DNA from: Hericium rajendrae
Lineage: Eukaryota; Basidiomycota; Agaricomycetes; Russulales; Hericiaceae
Direction: 5' to 3'
Length of the DNA stretch: 64,000 bases
Assembly: GCA_033439255.1 (NCBI GenBank)
Contig: JAVRDV010000016.1
Coordinates: forward strand, 558,001 to 622,000
A program made the translations under genes and the position numbers. The notes under the pieces were generated by a model. The model was given only the letters and a program-made list of their open reading frames with translations. It was not told the DNA's origin and did no database searches. Shown in pieces: positions 34,401 to 45,799 of this stretch (the stretch's first letter is position 1; the number at the start of each line of letters is the position of its first letter).

Positions 34401-36858
34401 GTAGTTAAAAATTCTCGAAATGATATATGACATGGTTGTACAGAGCTAAGATTCCATACAATACCATTGAATAATGATGCTAATGGTCTAAGAATTGCAA
34501 TCAATTCTTTTCTAGTATCATTATATAATGCTTCAAGAGCAGCAAGTGATAATGGTTCTTTAAGAGATAGTACACAATCTAGTACTTTGTAGTAACGTTG
34601 TTTTACTATATTATTTGTAAATTGCTTTGAAAATGCACTCTGAAGAATATGTTTATAAAGATCATCAATATGAGATGAATCAACTGCCATTATTTCATTA
34701 AATCTCTCAATTTGTAATAATCCTGTGCTCTCATCATTGATAAATTTGCATGCAGTAGATGCCCATTGAAAGAGTCTCTCTGATTTTTTGGCAATCTGAC
34801 TACTCCAATCATTATAAACTGAATCTTCAATTTTTGTAAGCTGAGATTTTACAAATATATATATATCATGTTTTGTTGACTCTAAACTTATAGATTCTAT
34901 ATCTTTGTATAAAATATGAGACTGGCCATAAAAAGCTTTCTGAATTGCAAGTTCAGGACGAGATGTTACTAAGAATCGAATGTTTGAATGTAACTGAGTC
35001 ATTTGTTCTCTAAACACATCCAAAAGATCTTGACAATGACTGTTATTAGGACATTCATCAAGAGCATCAATGACAACAAGTATAGGTCCAGTTATAATTA
35101 GATCTTTTCCTGTTTTAACAATAAACTCTTTAAATTGTTCTTTTACAGTACTAGTTTTGCGCTGCCTATGATTATCTTCAATATTTTTAACAAGAGATGC
35201 CTTCCAGCCTGGCACAAGATCTGCAATATCTTGTGCAATAGTACTAAAGCAGTTTTGAGCATTAATTTGCTCATTATCACGAGTAAAAGCAAATGAGGAT
35301 CCAAGTCTTTTGATAGTTTCAAAATGCTGTGCCACTGTTCGAGCAATAGAAGATTTTCCATAGCCAGCAGCTCCAGTCAAGACATAGATATGAGAGGCAT
35401 TGTCATCATTATTAGGCTGATTGACCCAGTTTATAATTTCATCAATGATTTCAACTCGAGTACCAGGCAAGCAAACTTTGTCAAAGTCAAAATGAGCACC
35501 ATCAGCATAAGCAAGATCCTTGAGCAAGTCATTTGAAACTGCAGAAAAGTTTTAATAATCAATATAAAAGTTAGAAAATGAGATAGCTTACTATGATCAG
35601 CAAGCATTTTAGCAGTATGAAAGACACAGATCTCTATCTCTAAGATAGAATTCTGATGAAATGTCTGCATAAGATTTTTAAATGCTTCTTTATACTTATC
35701 AATCATTTTAGAAGCATCAAACATAAGATTTTTGATTTGATGAGAGACTAAATGTTTACAGATCAGTAAATTGAGATAGAGCAAAAAAATCACACACACC
35801 CAAATTATCAAATGAGACATAATCACGAATAAAGTAGGCACATTCTGTAGTCTGCTGAACTAGCTGTGTAATATTCTTTTTGTGAGAAACAATATAGTCC
35901 AAAATTGTAGCCTTTTGTACAAATGCATAGCTTTCTTTATAATCTCAAAAGATCTTGTAATTGCTGAAGGCTTGATTGATATTGCAAATAAGCCTAAAAA
36001 ATTAAAATTAAAAAGTTAGTAAAATCTAAAATCTATAGATGATTATATATTTTACCCTAGGAATAGCAGATAAAATTGACCATGCTGCCTTAGCATAAGG
36101 ATGAATCTGTAGATTCAAAGATATTAGTAGATTTATATATCTAACATGACTGAACTAACCTCAGACAACACATCAACTTTATCAATAATTATGCCTAGAG
36201 CAGTCTGAACAAACTCCTTAGAAGAAATGTTGTCTACATATTCAGCTGCAGACATAGCAATGGATGTGGCAGGATGTGAAGACATAGTAGCACTGATTTG
36301 TTGCTCAGCCTCTACAATAGCAGCTTGAGCTTGTCTTTGCTCTGCAATTTCTCCTCAGAGAGTAGTTCAGTAGTTAGTGAGACAGAAAGGCTTTCAATCT
36401 GAACACTTTGACTATACTGGAATGGGCTCAAAGAGATATCTGCAAAGCACATCAAGAGGTGTTATCAATAGCAAAATACAACTAACCTGATGTAAGTTCC
36501 ACAAGTTCTTCAATGGTCTGTCTGATTCTGCCCACAAGCTTGATCTTGTGCATTGTGTGAGGCTCAAGGATCTGAACCTCTAGTATGGAATGAGACTGTG
36601 CATCACTAACAATGATGTTCTAAAAAGATACATAAACAAGACAGAGTAAATTAAAACATACAAATGGAATTGATCTGTCCATGTGCATAGACTTTCACCA
36701 CGGATGACTGCCGAGTGTATGGTATTGTTGTCTATCATCAGTCGGAGATGAACCTTGTCTTTTGTCTTCAACCCAGTCACTTTGACATCTGAATGATAAG
36801 TTTTAGCATGCACAACCATGCCTTCGCATATAAGAATGCATGTACTACCTTTGAGCAT
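31419..36858 (-). CDS. NACHT-WD40 NLR/STAND receptor
   Basis: Read on the minus strand in several exons. The N-terminal part (start proposed MLK at 36856-36858) is a beta-rich, possibly C2-like region (VKVTGLKTKDKVHLRLMIDN, LEVQILEPHTMHKIKLVGRI). A helical region follows (EIHPYAKAAWSILSAIP, FVQKATILDYIVSHKKNITQ, TTECAYFIRDY). The NACHT ATPase has LTGAAGYGKSSIARTVA (Walker A, about 35340-35380) and ILVVIDALDECPNNS (Walker B, about 35050-35085). A STAND linker precedes 15 WD40 units. The C-terminal cap is the agaricomycete type: GPQDQLIFWVPHWYRTGLYR, then DMNRFHHGDDWDKCYHPFSH and TAA at 31419-31421. Such proteins oligomerise on ligand binding and control heterokaryon incompatibility or immunity. 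At least four one-base slips lie within the WD array and one near 31490, from error or decay. Codon use is strongly A/T-ending, unlike all neighbours. Confidence 0.85.
31780..33740 (-). repeat. 15 near-identical tandem WD40 units, period about 129 bp
   Basis: The unit signature GTQIVSGS..(D/N)xTIRLWDV is seen 15 times; on the plus strand its core reads gatcctgaga(c/a) at about 31884, 32011, 32140, 32269, 32400, 32531, 32660, 32789, 32919, 33045, 33174, 33302, 33432, 33561 and 33689. Spacing is 126-131 bases, that is 43 residues. Differences cluster in a few positions, notably the stretch between GH and (V/I)NSVAFS and the residues after SGS. Confidence 0.92.
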
Positions 36859-37600
36859 TATCTTCACGGGACTACAATTGTGTCAGCAGCATGCACGCCG
36901 AATGCTAGTACCGAGACATACTCAGTATGATCCATCTGAGGTCTCGTTAGAGGTACGTCGAATAGTATATGTAACCCACACTCACGATAGCACCATCCAA
37001 TTCCACACCGATGATGAAAGTGGCTCCGTCGCGCTCGCGCTCGTGCTCTGCATCAATGATCAGATCGGTTGCAAAGAATCACCATGGCCATAGACACGCA
37101 CCGACGCGGCCGGTCAGTGCACCAATGGCAGCTCGTAGCTCATCGGCCTTGACGTGGACGAACACCGATTTTTTCTTGGCGCCGTGCGAGAAGGACGACT
37201 GGTGGAGATACGACTGGATCATCAACGCCTCCGAAACGAGCGCGCCATCCCTGAGGGTGTGTGAACACGACACGAGGGTGACGATGATACAACTGGCACG
37301 CACCCCATCGCCCAGGCCTTGTCAGGCTGCATCTGGGCATTGAGCGTGAAGTCCTCGAAGGGCGTCTCGTCGAGCCATATATCAAGCTTCTTGGAAAGCT
37401 CTTTGGCGGACAGGATCCTGATATCTGTGGTATTCGCGGGTTGATTCAAACAGAACTCGCAACGATTCACCGACACCAACACACCTCGAATACGGACTCT
37501 GTGATGGAGCACGATAAGCAGACGGACGCATATCAGCCACCGTGCGTGCAAACATGAGGAAAAAGACGACCCACCGAGACGGATTGTTTGAAGTAGACAT
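36846..37600 (-). CDS. Uncharacterised small protein beside the NLR gene
   Basis: I do not recognise this gene. A model with canonical introns gives about 140 residues. Exon 1 is MSTSNNPSR (37575-37600). After an intron come ILSAKELSKKLDIWLDETPF and EDFTLNAQMQPDKAWAMG, then DGALVSEALMIQSYLHQSSF and KKKSVFVHVKADELRAAIGA, then HERERDGATFIIGVELDGAI (ending near 36984), then MDHTEYVS, and a last exon SREDNAQR ending TAG at 36846-36848. Codon use is GC-rich like the rest of the window, whereas the NLR gene that starts in another frame within its last exon is AT-rich. The last two exons are weak. Either this gene is complete, or its 3' part was replaced where the AT-rich island begins. Confidence 0.4.
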
Positions 37601-38623
37601 TGTTTGCGGAAGAACGATAAAGCTGGTAGCAGTATTCGACACAGTAGAGCGTTGCGACGTTGTGCTGGTGAGCGTAGGTTGATACCTGGGAGACCTCGAG
37701 GCAGCGTGCGTGCGGAATGGCTGTCCGCCCACTCAATACGGCAATTTCTCACCGGAATGATCAGACGCCTGTGCATCAAGTTCGCCGGTCACCGCGGCCT
37801 TAGAGCCTCATTCGCTGGACTGAAAATAGCACCTGCGTGACCACTGGCGCGCGTGGAGACTCGCAAGTAGCTCGACTTCAGAGTCTTCTCTACCTATAAC
37901 GCAGGAACTGCTGCATGGTAGGATAGGCAGCACCTACCCAACGGATGCGGGTTACAGCGCTTGAGAACATGTTGACGAGCGATCAGCTGGTTCCATGAGC
38001 AGGCGACGACAGTAGGCGCGCATGCGCCGCGGCACTGAACTGGTTCCATCCCTGCAGCTAGCTCAGAAGAAATGAAGAAAGGAATCGTAAAAGGTCGTAC
38101 CTGCTGTGCGAGCCGAAAGTCGGTCGTGATGGTCTCGTCCCAAGACACGCGACGCATCTCTATGACGGTGGCGGGAATTTCAACCTAACGACTGCTCAGC
38201 CTGTAACGTCGCGCCCCGAAAATCCAGATATCTGTTTCTGAACCAGGAAGCATCACTGAAAACTTGCTGCAAACCCTCAATCCCATGCTCAGATGCATTC
38301 AGCATCCAACGGCTGCAAAGAACGATGCGGAAGAAACGAGGGTACATTGCCACTACAAGCCTAACGAACGTAAGAGTCCACTACATGCGAGCGCGCACCG
38401 AATCAGATATGCATGTGTGTGATGTGTAGAATGCTCAATATGGATGATGGGTAGCAATATCGGTATGTCAAACTGTGGACAAACGCGTCCACAGCCGCAT
38501 GCGAAGAGTAATCCAAGCCAAGTCGATCCAAGATAGAGTCCGATGTCCACGGCAGTCCATATGCGCCAGCGTATATACGTATCGTACGATGGTGGGTGAT
38601 TTGTCTGGGGTGTGTGGGCGTGC
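37601..38623. other. No firm gene
   Basis: A minus-strand segment around 38100-38157 (MRRVSWDETITTDFRLAQQ followed by gtacg) looks like a coding exon ending at a splice donor, and 37935-38055 could continue it, but I could not build a gene. The part next to 37600 is a pyrimidine-rich promoter-like region for the small unknown gene, and 38400-38620 should be the 3' end of the GH17 transcript. Confidence 0.3.
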
Positions 38624-40655
38624 TCAGCAGCTGGGTATCGTGATATCCTTGAGCTTCTTGTCCGACGTGAAGAGGCCCCACCAGCCCTCAACACCGCCAA
38701 ACTGGATGTCCTTCCACGTCTCGTCGAAGAACTGCCCATCCCATCAGCAACGTTCCCCAAAAGTCAACGGAAGAACGTAGAAAACGCACCTCGAAATAAA
38801 AGTATCCGGTGCCGTTCGTGTTGCTCTGGCACACAAACGTGTCGAGGAACTGCTGCAGGTTCGCCGTACTCGCCGTCGAGGGGCCATTGCTCTCGTTGCC
38901 CGCGTCGCTCGAGTTCGACGGCCAGCCCGTCTCCGCGATGTACATCTTCGGGTTGTTCGACAGCGCCGCGGCGGGCTGCACGTTTTCCTGCTCGAAGAAC
39001 GAGTACGTCCAGTCGGCGGCTTGAGCGATCGAGACGTTGGCAAACCACGGATGCACGTTTGACATCTGCATTCCATCGCTTTAGCACACAGCCCGTACAT
39101 GCTGGCAGGAAGGAGAAACGTACGCCATATTCGACGGCGGCGAGGACCTCATTGTTGAAGTACGCGCCGGCGTCCGCAGTGCCAACCGGGATATGTTTGG
39201 GAAGGTTGAGCGCCTGGATCGCGCTGACTGTGTCCTGAATGTCGGCGATAAGAAGCTGCCCGCCCTGGTTGCCAACAGCACTATTCGGGTCGGTCGCGCC
39301 ATTTGCATTCAAGTAGCTAGAAATCAACCATGCCTAACTTCAGTATGCCTCCTACTTTCTCGCGACAGAGCATGAAAAACGCACTTGAGCATCCACTCGT
39401 TCCCGACAGTGACGCCGGCAATGTTGTCCGTGCCGTACGTCTGGATGGCAGCCAGGATCTCGTCGCGCTGGCGCGTGTACGCCGTGCTGTCCGTCGGCGT
39501 CGGGTAGTTCCCGAGCCAGACCTGCATGTCGACCTTCGTCTGCTTGATCGCCTCGAGCACGAGCGCGGACTGATTGCAGTCCGCGCCGTACAGACGGATG
39601 CGCGTCGTCAGCTGCGACAGCAGCTACACACGCACACACGCACACAGTCAGCCCACCGCATTCACAAGGCCACGCACGCCGCGCACCTGGATGTCCTCGA
39701 TGACGTCCTGGAGGTCGTTCCCGCAGTTCGGCAGCTGCGAGCCCGCGGGCGTGTACGCGATGCCGTAGAAGCTCTGCTTGAGGCGGCTGTCCTTCTCGAA
39801 CGTGCTCGGGTCGTTCGGGTTCGTCTGCGTGACAACGCTGCTCGAGTTGTCGAGCCGTCCGCCGAGTTCGACACCGCGCGGCTCGACGAGCCCTTGTGCG
39901 CCTGCGAGACGCCGACGCCGATGCCGACGCCCGCGCCGATGAGCACGAGCAGGGCCACGACGGAGCCGATCACCTGCGCGCGTGCGCGCGTGAACATATG
40001 AGCGGCTGACAGGGAGGATGGAACGTACGATCCACTTCGAGCGATTGCTGCTGCGGACGGGCTTTTCAGACCAGTTGTAGCCCGTCTGCGCGGGCGCCTC
40101 GAGGTTTGCGTAGTTTTCGCTTGGCATGGCGGACAGGGCCGGCGTGCTTGATGTTAGAGCGGGACTGGGGTCGGGGTCGTATGCGGCGGCGGGAACGTAT
40201 GCGGCGCGGTTGGCGATGTCGGGGGTGGCGCGTGCGTCGGAGGCCGTGGGCGTGGAGGAGGTACGAGACGAGGCGGTAGTTGGGTAGAAGCCCGAGAAGC
40301 GGTGTGGGGGCTAGTGGTGATGTTTGTGTAAAGACCGGCGGGCGAAAGAGCGATAACGGGGACGGGAAGTCGACCCAAGATGAGATGATGATGGTAGAGA
40401 GAGAAAGAGAGGGATATAATTAGCAGCGGTTGGCCAGGGGGACGAGGCGTATAAATTATGGCAGGAGGCAGGTGAAGTGATGCGGCTGGACAGAAGATCC
40501 AGGCTTGGGTTCTTGGAACGCTTGCTTACCGGGATTCCAGATTCGTCAAAGTAGTCCTGCAGGTCGGGATTCGAATTCGCCCCATCATGGTACGGCGGGA
40601 ACGCTGTCGACGGGCCCTGCGGCTCAGGCGTGCTGAAAGGGTCGCGGGAGGACAT
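38624..40655 (-). CDS. GH17 glucan endo-1,3-beta-glucosidase, type II membrane protein
   Basis: Exon 1 starts MSSRDPFSTPEPQGPSTAFP at 40655. A Ser/Thr/Pro cytosolic segment follows (GFYPTTASSRTSSTPTASDA, NYANLEAPAQTGYNWSEKPV), then a membrane span (VIGSVVALLVLIGAGVGIGV). The outside part is the GH17 barrel: QSFYGIAYTPAGSQLPNCGN, RIRLYGADCNQSALVLEAIK, TDNIAGVTVGNEWML (acid/base Glu), HIPVGTADAGAYFNNEVL, MSNVHPWFANVSIAQAADWT and KMYIAETGWPSNSSD (nucleophile Glu). It ends GGVEGWWGLFTSDKKLKD, ITIPSC, TGA at 38624-38626. About six introns. The layout matches the membrane-anchored fungal btgC/Scw-like glucanases that trim or remodel beta-1,3-glucan in the cell wall. One frame slip in the Ser-rich linker just after the span (about 39850-39890) is the only defect. 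Confidence 0.9.
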
Positions 40656-42463
40656 CGGTGGTCGGGCGGGAGGGGGATGGGGGAGGAAGGACGGGGGGTA
40701 AATGAGCCACAGCCTGGCACATCGGACTGTGCACATCATCATTCCACAAACACCCGGGCGCCTCTCGTCCGATATAGCGCACTTGCAGTGCTATAATTGC
40801 ACCCAGGACCGAGGCACCGACCCGAAAAATAGCCCGAAATCATCTCTACATCCGTGCAACGCACCTCAATCCCCCATCCATCATGGAGCTCGCGCTGAAC
40901 AAAGCCCAACGAAACCGAGAAACATTCTAAAAGCTGTATTCTTGGACGATCGAACTGCCAAGCAACTCAAGCACGGAAGTACATCCGCGCACGGAACCAA
41001 ATGGAGGTGTGCCACTTCCATGCCGTACGGTAAGTCTGAGCAAGTTCACAGCCAAAAATAGCCACATCAACCAGGGTGTGGAGTCGAGCCCTTCTTACAA
41101 CCTGCTTGCAAAGCGCACCGCCTCGAGCTATCAATCGTCGATGAATGATCCATCATACTATGCACTTGTAACACGTTGCAGGCCATGTTCGCAGCCGAAA
41201 CGTCCGTCGTCAGGATACGGGTGACCAGACTCTGGTAGGCTACACAATGGGGGAAGTATTATGTACTTTAAATTCACGACACTCACACGGAATTTGTCTC
41301 CGGTACTTACTGAAGGAAGCAAGGAAGTTTATTCCGCAGCAGCACTGCCAACGTTAATGAGGCCGCCGCCCGCACCATACTCGAACTAGACACTCGTCTG
41401 CTCTCAGCTTTTCACTTTTCGCGTGTGCCGCATGAGCGCATCTTAGAAGAAACAAATCGGGAAAAAGCAGTTGCAAAATTTCGAGGAATCTATTCTATGT
41501 TCTGACCGACTATAATGGTCTATATATGGCACTTCAAGGTAAGTACGTCACTCTATTCGGATTCCGATCGCACAAGAAGCATTGAGACAATGAATACCGG
41601 AAAAATCTCGGATGCATGCATGCACGCAGATTTCCAACTGAACATGAAGCCCAGGAATTTTTCCGGGAGTCACCAGGCGAATAATCTTTTCAGGGTGTCG
41701 AGCTTGGAGTTACGAGCCCACCTTGAGAGACTAAGTACGGCCCCCGCTCAAGACTGGTGATCGGAAGGAAGGAAGGGAGTATATTCCACAGCGGTCCCAT
41801 TTAGGAACATAGTGGTGTTCGTACTACGTAGTCAGGCATTAATTTTCTCTTGAATCATCTCTCGAACATGTCAATATACCAGCCTGCAATATTTCTGAGC
41901 GGAAAAAAGTCAAAATATGACACCCCCATCAGTCGTTCTTCGGAGGAGCGCCTTAGGAAGTTCCAAGAAGACGGCATCGACTGCTTGTGGTGTCCATATT
42001 ACACGCGTAACATGAATACGCTGTACAGGCAAGCAGAAATTAATGATCTATGCAAGCCATCGTAACACAGATTATGAGATGATGTGCAAAGTCTGGGATG
42101 ATGTGCAAAGTCTGGGATGATGTGCAAAGTCTGAGATGATGTTTACAGTTGAAGATGATGTGTAAAGTTGAAGATGAAGATGATGTGCAAAGTCTGGTAT
42201 GATGTCCAGTCCGGTATGATGTCCACAGCCCACATATGACACAGTCCGATGATTAAATGTCCTCGTTCCGATGATGAAGTGTCCTCCGTCCGATGATTGC
42301 TCCAAAGAAATAAAACACCGAGAAATCGTCACTCGCGATGCGCAGGGGGGATTTAAATGGAAAGAAAACACGCTAGGATAGTGTGGACGACGCCGACATA
42401 GTAGGGTATATATACGTATGTAGGTAGTACTCCGAATCGCTACTGGCACAAACAGGCTCACAA
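40656..42463. other. Intergenic with short repeats
   Basis: No gene recognised. Two similar 30-base stretches with ggaaggaa and ttattcc/tattcc cores (about 41311-41344 and 41762-41795) may be copies of a small element, but the match is weak. A minisatellite lies at 42078-42235, beside the RhoGAP 3' end. The left part is the promoter of the GH17 gene. Confidence 0.35.
42078..42235. repeat. 19-bp minisatellite, about seven degenerate units
   Basis: The unit gatgatgtgcaaagtctgg occurs twice perfectly from 42078, then with one change, then as increasingly diverged or length-altered units (tttacagttgaa, tgtaaagttgaa, tatgatgtccag) up to about 42235. It is non-coding, just downstream of the RhoGAP stop. 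Confidence 0.9.
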
Positions 42464-45082
42464 CTAGAAAACACACGAAGAGAGGGGCGCGCGTGGTCGA
42501 GCAATGCATGGCAGACAGAACAGGAAATAAATACCGAGCCGCAGAATCCGACGCACGCCAGACGGACATGAAGACATTACCATTACCATTACCACTTCAC
42601 CGCCCCTTCGCAGGCCGCCCTTCGCGCCCTTCTCCTTCTCCCGCTCATGCGCGTGCTCGCCACGCTCCTTCTCCCGCTCGTGGGCATGCGCGCCCCGCTC
42701 CTTCTCGTGCCCCTCGCCCTTCTTCTCCTTCTCCCGCTCCCCCCCGCCCACGACCGCCGACTCGCGCCGCGCCTTCCGCAGCACGCGCCGCTCCTCCTCC
42801 ACGCTCCGCTCCGAGCGCGACGACGCGCTCGGCAGCGTCCGGCTCCGCGCAACGCCCAGCGGCACACCGTGCGCCGACGAGCGCGGCGACTCCGGCACAG
42901 GCGTCATCGGCGCCCCCGCACTCGCAATCGCGCCCGAGCCCGCGACCGGCCCCAGACCTACAGCCGCATCAGCCACGCCCGCACCGCAACGACGAGAAAC
43001 GCACCGTGCGCAAAGCCGCGCCGCGCGCCGCGCTCGCGCTCCGTCGTCGTCCGCCGCCGCGCGATCTTCTTCTCGCCCGCGGGCGCCGACCCCGGCCTCT
43101 GCTCGCCCGCGCCGACGCCGGCGCGCCCGTGCGCGTGCACGAGCTTCCACCCGCCCGTCGCGCGCTCCTCGTCCGAGCTCGAGACGATCGCCGCCTCGTC
43201 GACATCTACATTCCCCTGCTGCTGCGAGTGTGGCGCGCCGGGGTTCGTCGACGACGAAGGCGGCGGCGGGGGGATGGTGAGCATGAACCAGTCCTGGTGC
43301 GCGATCAGGAACTCGAGGACTTCCTGCGAGAGCTGGTGTTCGCGCGGTGAGAGCTCGTGGCTGGGATGGGACATGATTCCTGGGCGGAAGATCACGGCTA
43401 GATCTGAGACGCGCGCTCGTCAGTGTGAGTGTGAGGAGGATAGGGATAGGCGCACTAGCGGCGGTCATGAGGTTCTTGTCTGCCTTGCGCGAGAAGACGG
43501 AGAGGAGGTCGAGGACGTAGAGAAGGAGGTACTGGTTTGCGCGCGGCATCGATGCGATGAGGCGCTTGTAGGTCGCGACTACTTCTTCTTGGTTGTATGG
43601 TTTTTTTGCTGTAGGACGACAGGTCAGTCAAGTCACGATAGCTAGATGAATCGATGAGGCACACCTATTGCATCTCGGAACTAAAGCCAGATAGGGAGTA
43701 GGAACGTTGGGCGCAGCGGTGGGAGAAAAGATAAGCAAACGTCGTTAGGAATTCGGTCGGAACAAGCTGCTTGTCTAGTGGACAGACAGCGACATGGAAG
43801 ACGACGTACTTGATGGTACAGGTCATGGGGTATCACAGGTTCCTACAAACGCACGTATAAGCCAATAGAAAGCACAAAAAATGGGCACGCCACGCACAGG
43901 CATTTGTGTGAGATATCTGCGGAAGACACTCGCGACGTCATGAGGGGTGTAATGTTCCTTCTTCCAATCCAGGGACTTGCCGTACTACAACCTCTTTAAT
44001 GAACAACAACCAACAGCTAACGGACAATATACTCACCCGCGGTGGTGTCTCAAAGATAGCCTGCAGCTCGCGCATGCGTTTATTCGACCCGCTTACGCGG
44101 AACGTGCCCTCCACTTCAGTCGCTGCAGACACCCGCCTTTGGCCGTCAGCGACCCTCTCCGCACGCAGCACGACGCGACGCACCGTTCTCCTTCAGAAAA
44201 AGCCCACTGCGCGCAGCCACGGCCATCAGCCCGCGAGGGAGGGGGCGGGGCAGGAGAAACGCACCACTTGGCGACAACAACGGGTATATAGCCCCACACG
44301 TACAGCTCGCCGTTCGCGTTCGCGGTCGAAATCTGCACGCTCGCGTACTTGAGGCTCTCCTTCAGCGGCTTGCCGAACACAGGGTGCTCGCCCGGATCTG
44401 TGCCGCCGTCAGCACTCGCGCTCGCGGAGATCCGCGCGTGCGCGCACGCACCTTTCTCCGGGCCTTTCTTTATCTTCTGCGCGGATGTAAAATGCTGCCA
44501 CCACGCCTTGAGGCTCTGGCGCGATGGCGGGGCGGCGCCTGGCTCGGCGGCTGTGGCGGCAGCGGTCATGGGTGGCGGCGCGGCGGGGGCAGTGCTCCCG
44601 GTGGACAGCGAGGTGGCGGAGCGGAGAGGCTGGGGGCGCGGCGGGAGGGACGTGCGCTTGCCTTTGGCGCGCGAGAGGGAGGTTGCAGGGGATGGCGGCG
44701 GTTGCTGCTCCGCGAAGGCAACGTGCGGCGGGGGTTCGAGCTCGCGTGGCGGGAGTTCCGGAGACGATGCGGAGCGCTCGTGGGCGGATGAGGGTTGGCG
44801 GCGCGTGCGCCCGCCGAAGATGAGGAAGGCGAAGGGGCGGGCGAGGCGGGGGCGGCTCGGACTTGCGGCCAGGGCGGCGGACCAGTCCTTGCCGAATGTG
44901 TGGACGGGGGGGTCGGGGGAAGAGGAGGGGGGTATCGTGGCGGAGGTGGATGGTGGCGGGGATGGAGTGAAGGTCGGCTGAGGGGGATGGACGGAGTGGT
45001 AGAAGAAGTGGAGGTGATGGTAGACGGATGGATCAGAGCACGGGGCTGGCGCTTCCGGCGCGTCGTCGTCTCTCACGCTCAT
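42464..45082 (-). CDS. Rho GTPase-activating protein (SAC7-like)
   Basis: The start is MSVRDDDAPEAP at 45082 (an in-frame ATG at 45229 is possible). A long Pro/Ser-rich N-terminal region leads to the RhoGAP domain: HPVFGKPLKESLKYASVQIS, YVWGYIPVVVAKCG, then ATEVEGTFRVSGSNKRMREL with the arginine finger in GTFRVSGS, IFETPPR, KKEHYTPHDVASVFRRYL, YKRLIASMPRANQYLLLYVL, DLLSVFSRKADKNLMTA, and LAVIFRPGIMSHPSHELSPR. The C-terminal tail has SRTLPSASSRSERS and a charged EKEKKGEGHEKERGAHAHER repeat. Introns at the domain start and in the tail (for example gtgcgt...ctgtag near 42950-43000) restore the frame. The SAC7 group turns off Rho1 and so tunes wall glucan synthesis and actin; substrate choice is inferred from the family. 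Confidence 0.88.
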
Positions 45083-45799
45083 TCCTCCCCGTCCACTCAG
45101 CCCCCTCCACCTCCAGAAGTATCCAGCTTGAGCCGTCCCGGACACTGCGCCATTGAAGGGGTCGCACCCCAAACGCAAACGTCTCTCGTCGCTATGCCTT
45201 TCGTTTCTTATGTATGTGCGATCCTCCACGCGCCCCGGTACCTGACGCGCACCGCAATTGGGGTGGAGCCGTCTGCCAGTTTTGCGCCGCAGCTACCAAG
45301 CAGGGGGCGCACCCGCACCCGCACTCTATTCTTTCTTAGATCCTGACGTACTCCAATTCTACGGAGGCATCTGGACATCCTTCCGGGTGCTGTTGTGTCT
45401 AGCCCTGACAGTGATAGAGGCAAATCTCGCAGCTAAAAGCTAAACAGAAATGGGGTAACGGCTGGCTAAAATGCTTCTCTCTGAACGTCACTTTTGCTAG
45501 AAGCTCCGGCACACGTCGTCTATCGACAGCGCCTGCGAAGGAGGCACTCGCACATGGCATGTCGTGCACTCACAGGCGGCGCCTGTCGCCCGGTTCACCA
45601 ACACTTCAGCGCTTCAGGCGGCTGGACTGGGCTCGAACACGCTCGGTAGCGACATTCACTCTTGCCCAGGTACAGATTCAAGCCAATCCATAACCACGAA
45701 AAATTCCATATGGGGGTGATCATCATGACGCTGCGGTGTATCCGATCCACTAATAAGATACCAAGTCCTCAACTATACGCCCAACCTTCACTCAACTAC
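45083..45799. other. Intergenic
   Basis: Promoter side of the RhoGAP gene and 3' side of a KRE9-like gene. Short open frames only; nothing recognisable. Confidence 0.4.

Noticed and set aside
41311-41795. Pair of short similar sequences as terminal repeats of a transposon
   Set aside because: The match covers only about 30 bases, in direct orientation, and no transposase or target duplication is visible.
42078-42235. CRISPR-like array
   Set aside because: Directly adjacent 19-base units without spacers, in a eukaryotic context; it is a minisatellite.
44349-44981. Plus-strand Gly/Ala-rich open frame of 210 codons
   Set aside because: Antisense to the Pro/Ser-rich N-terminal exon of the RhoGAP gene.
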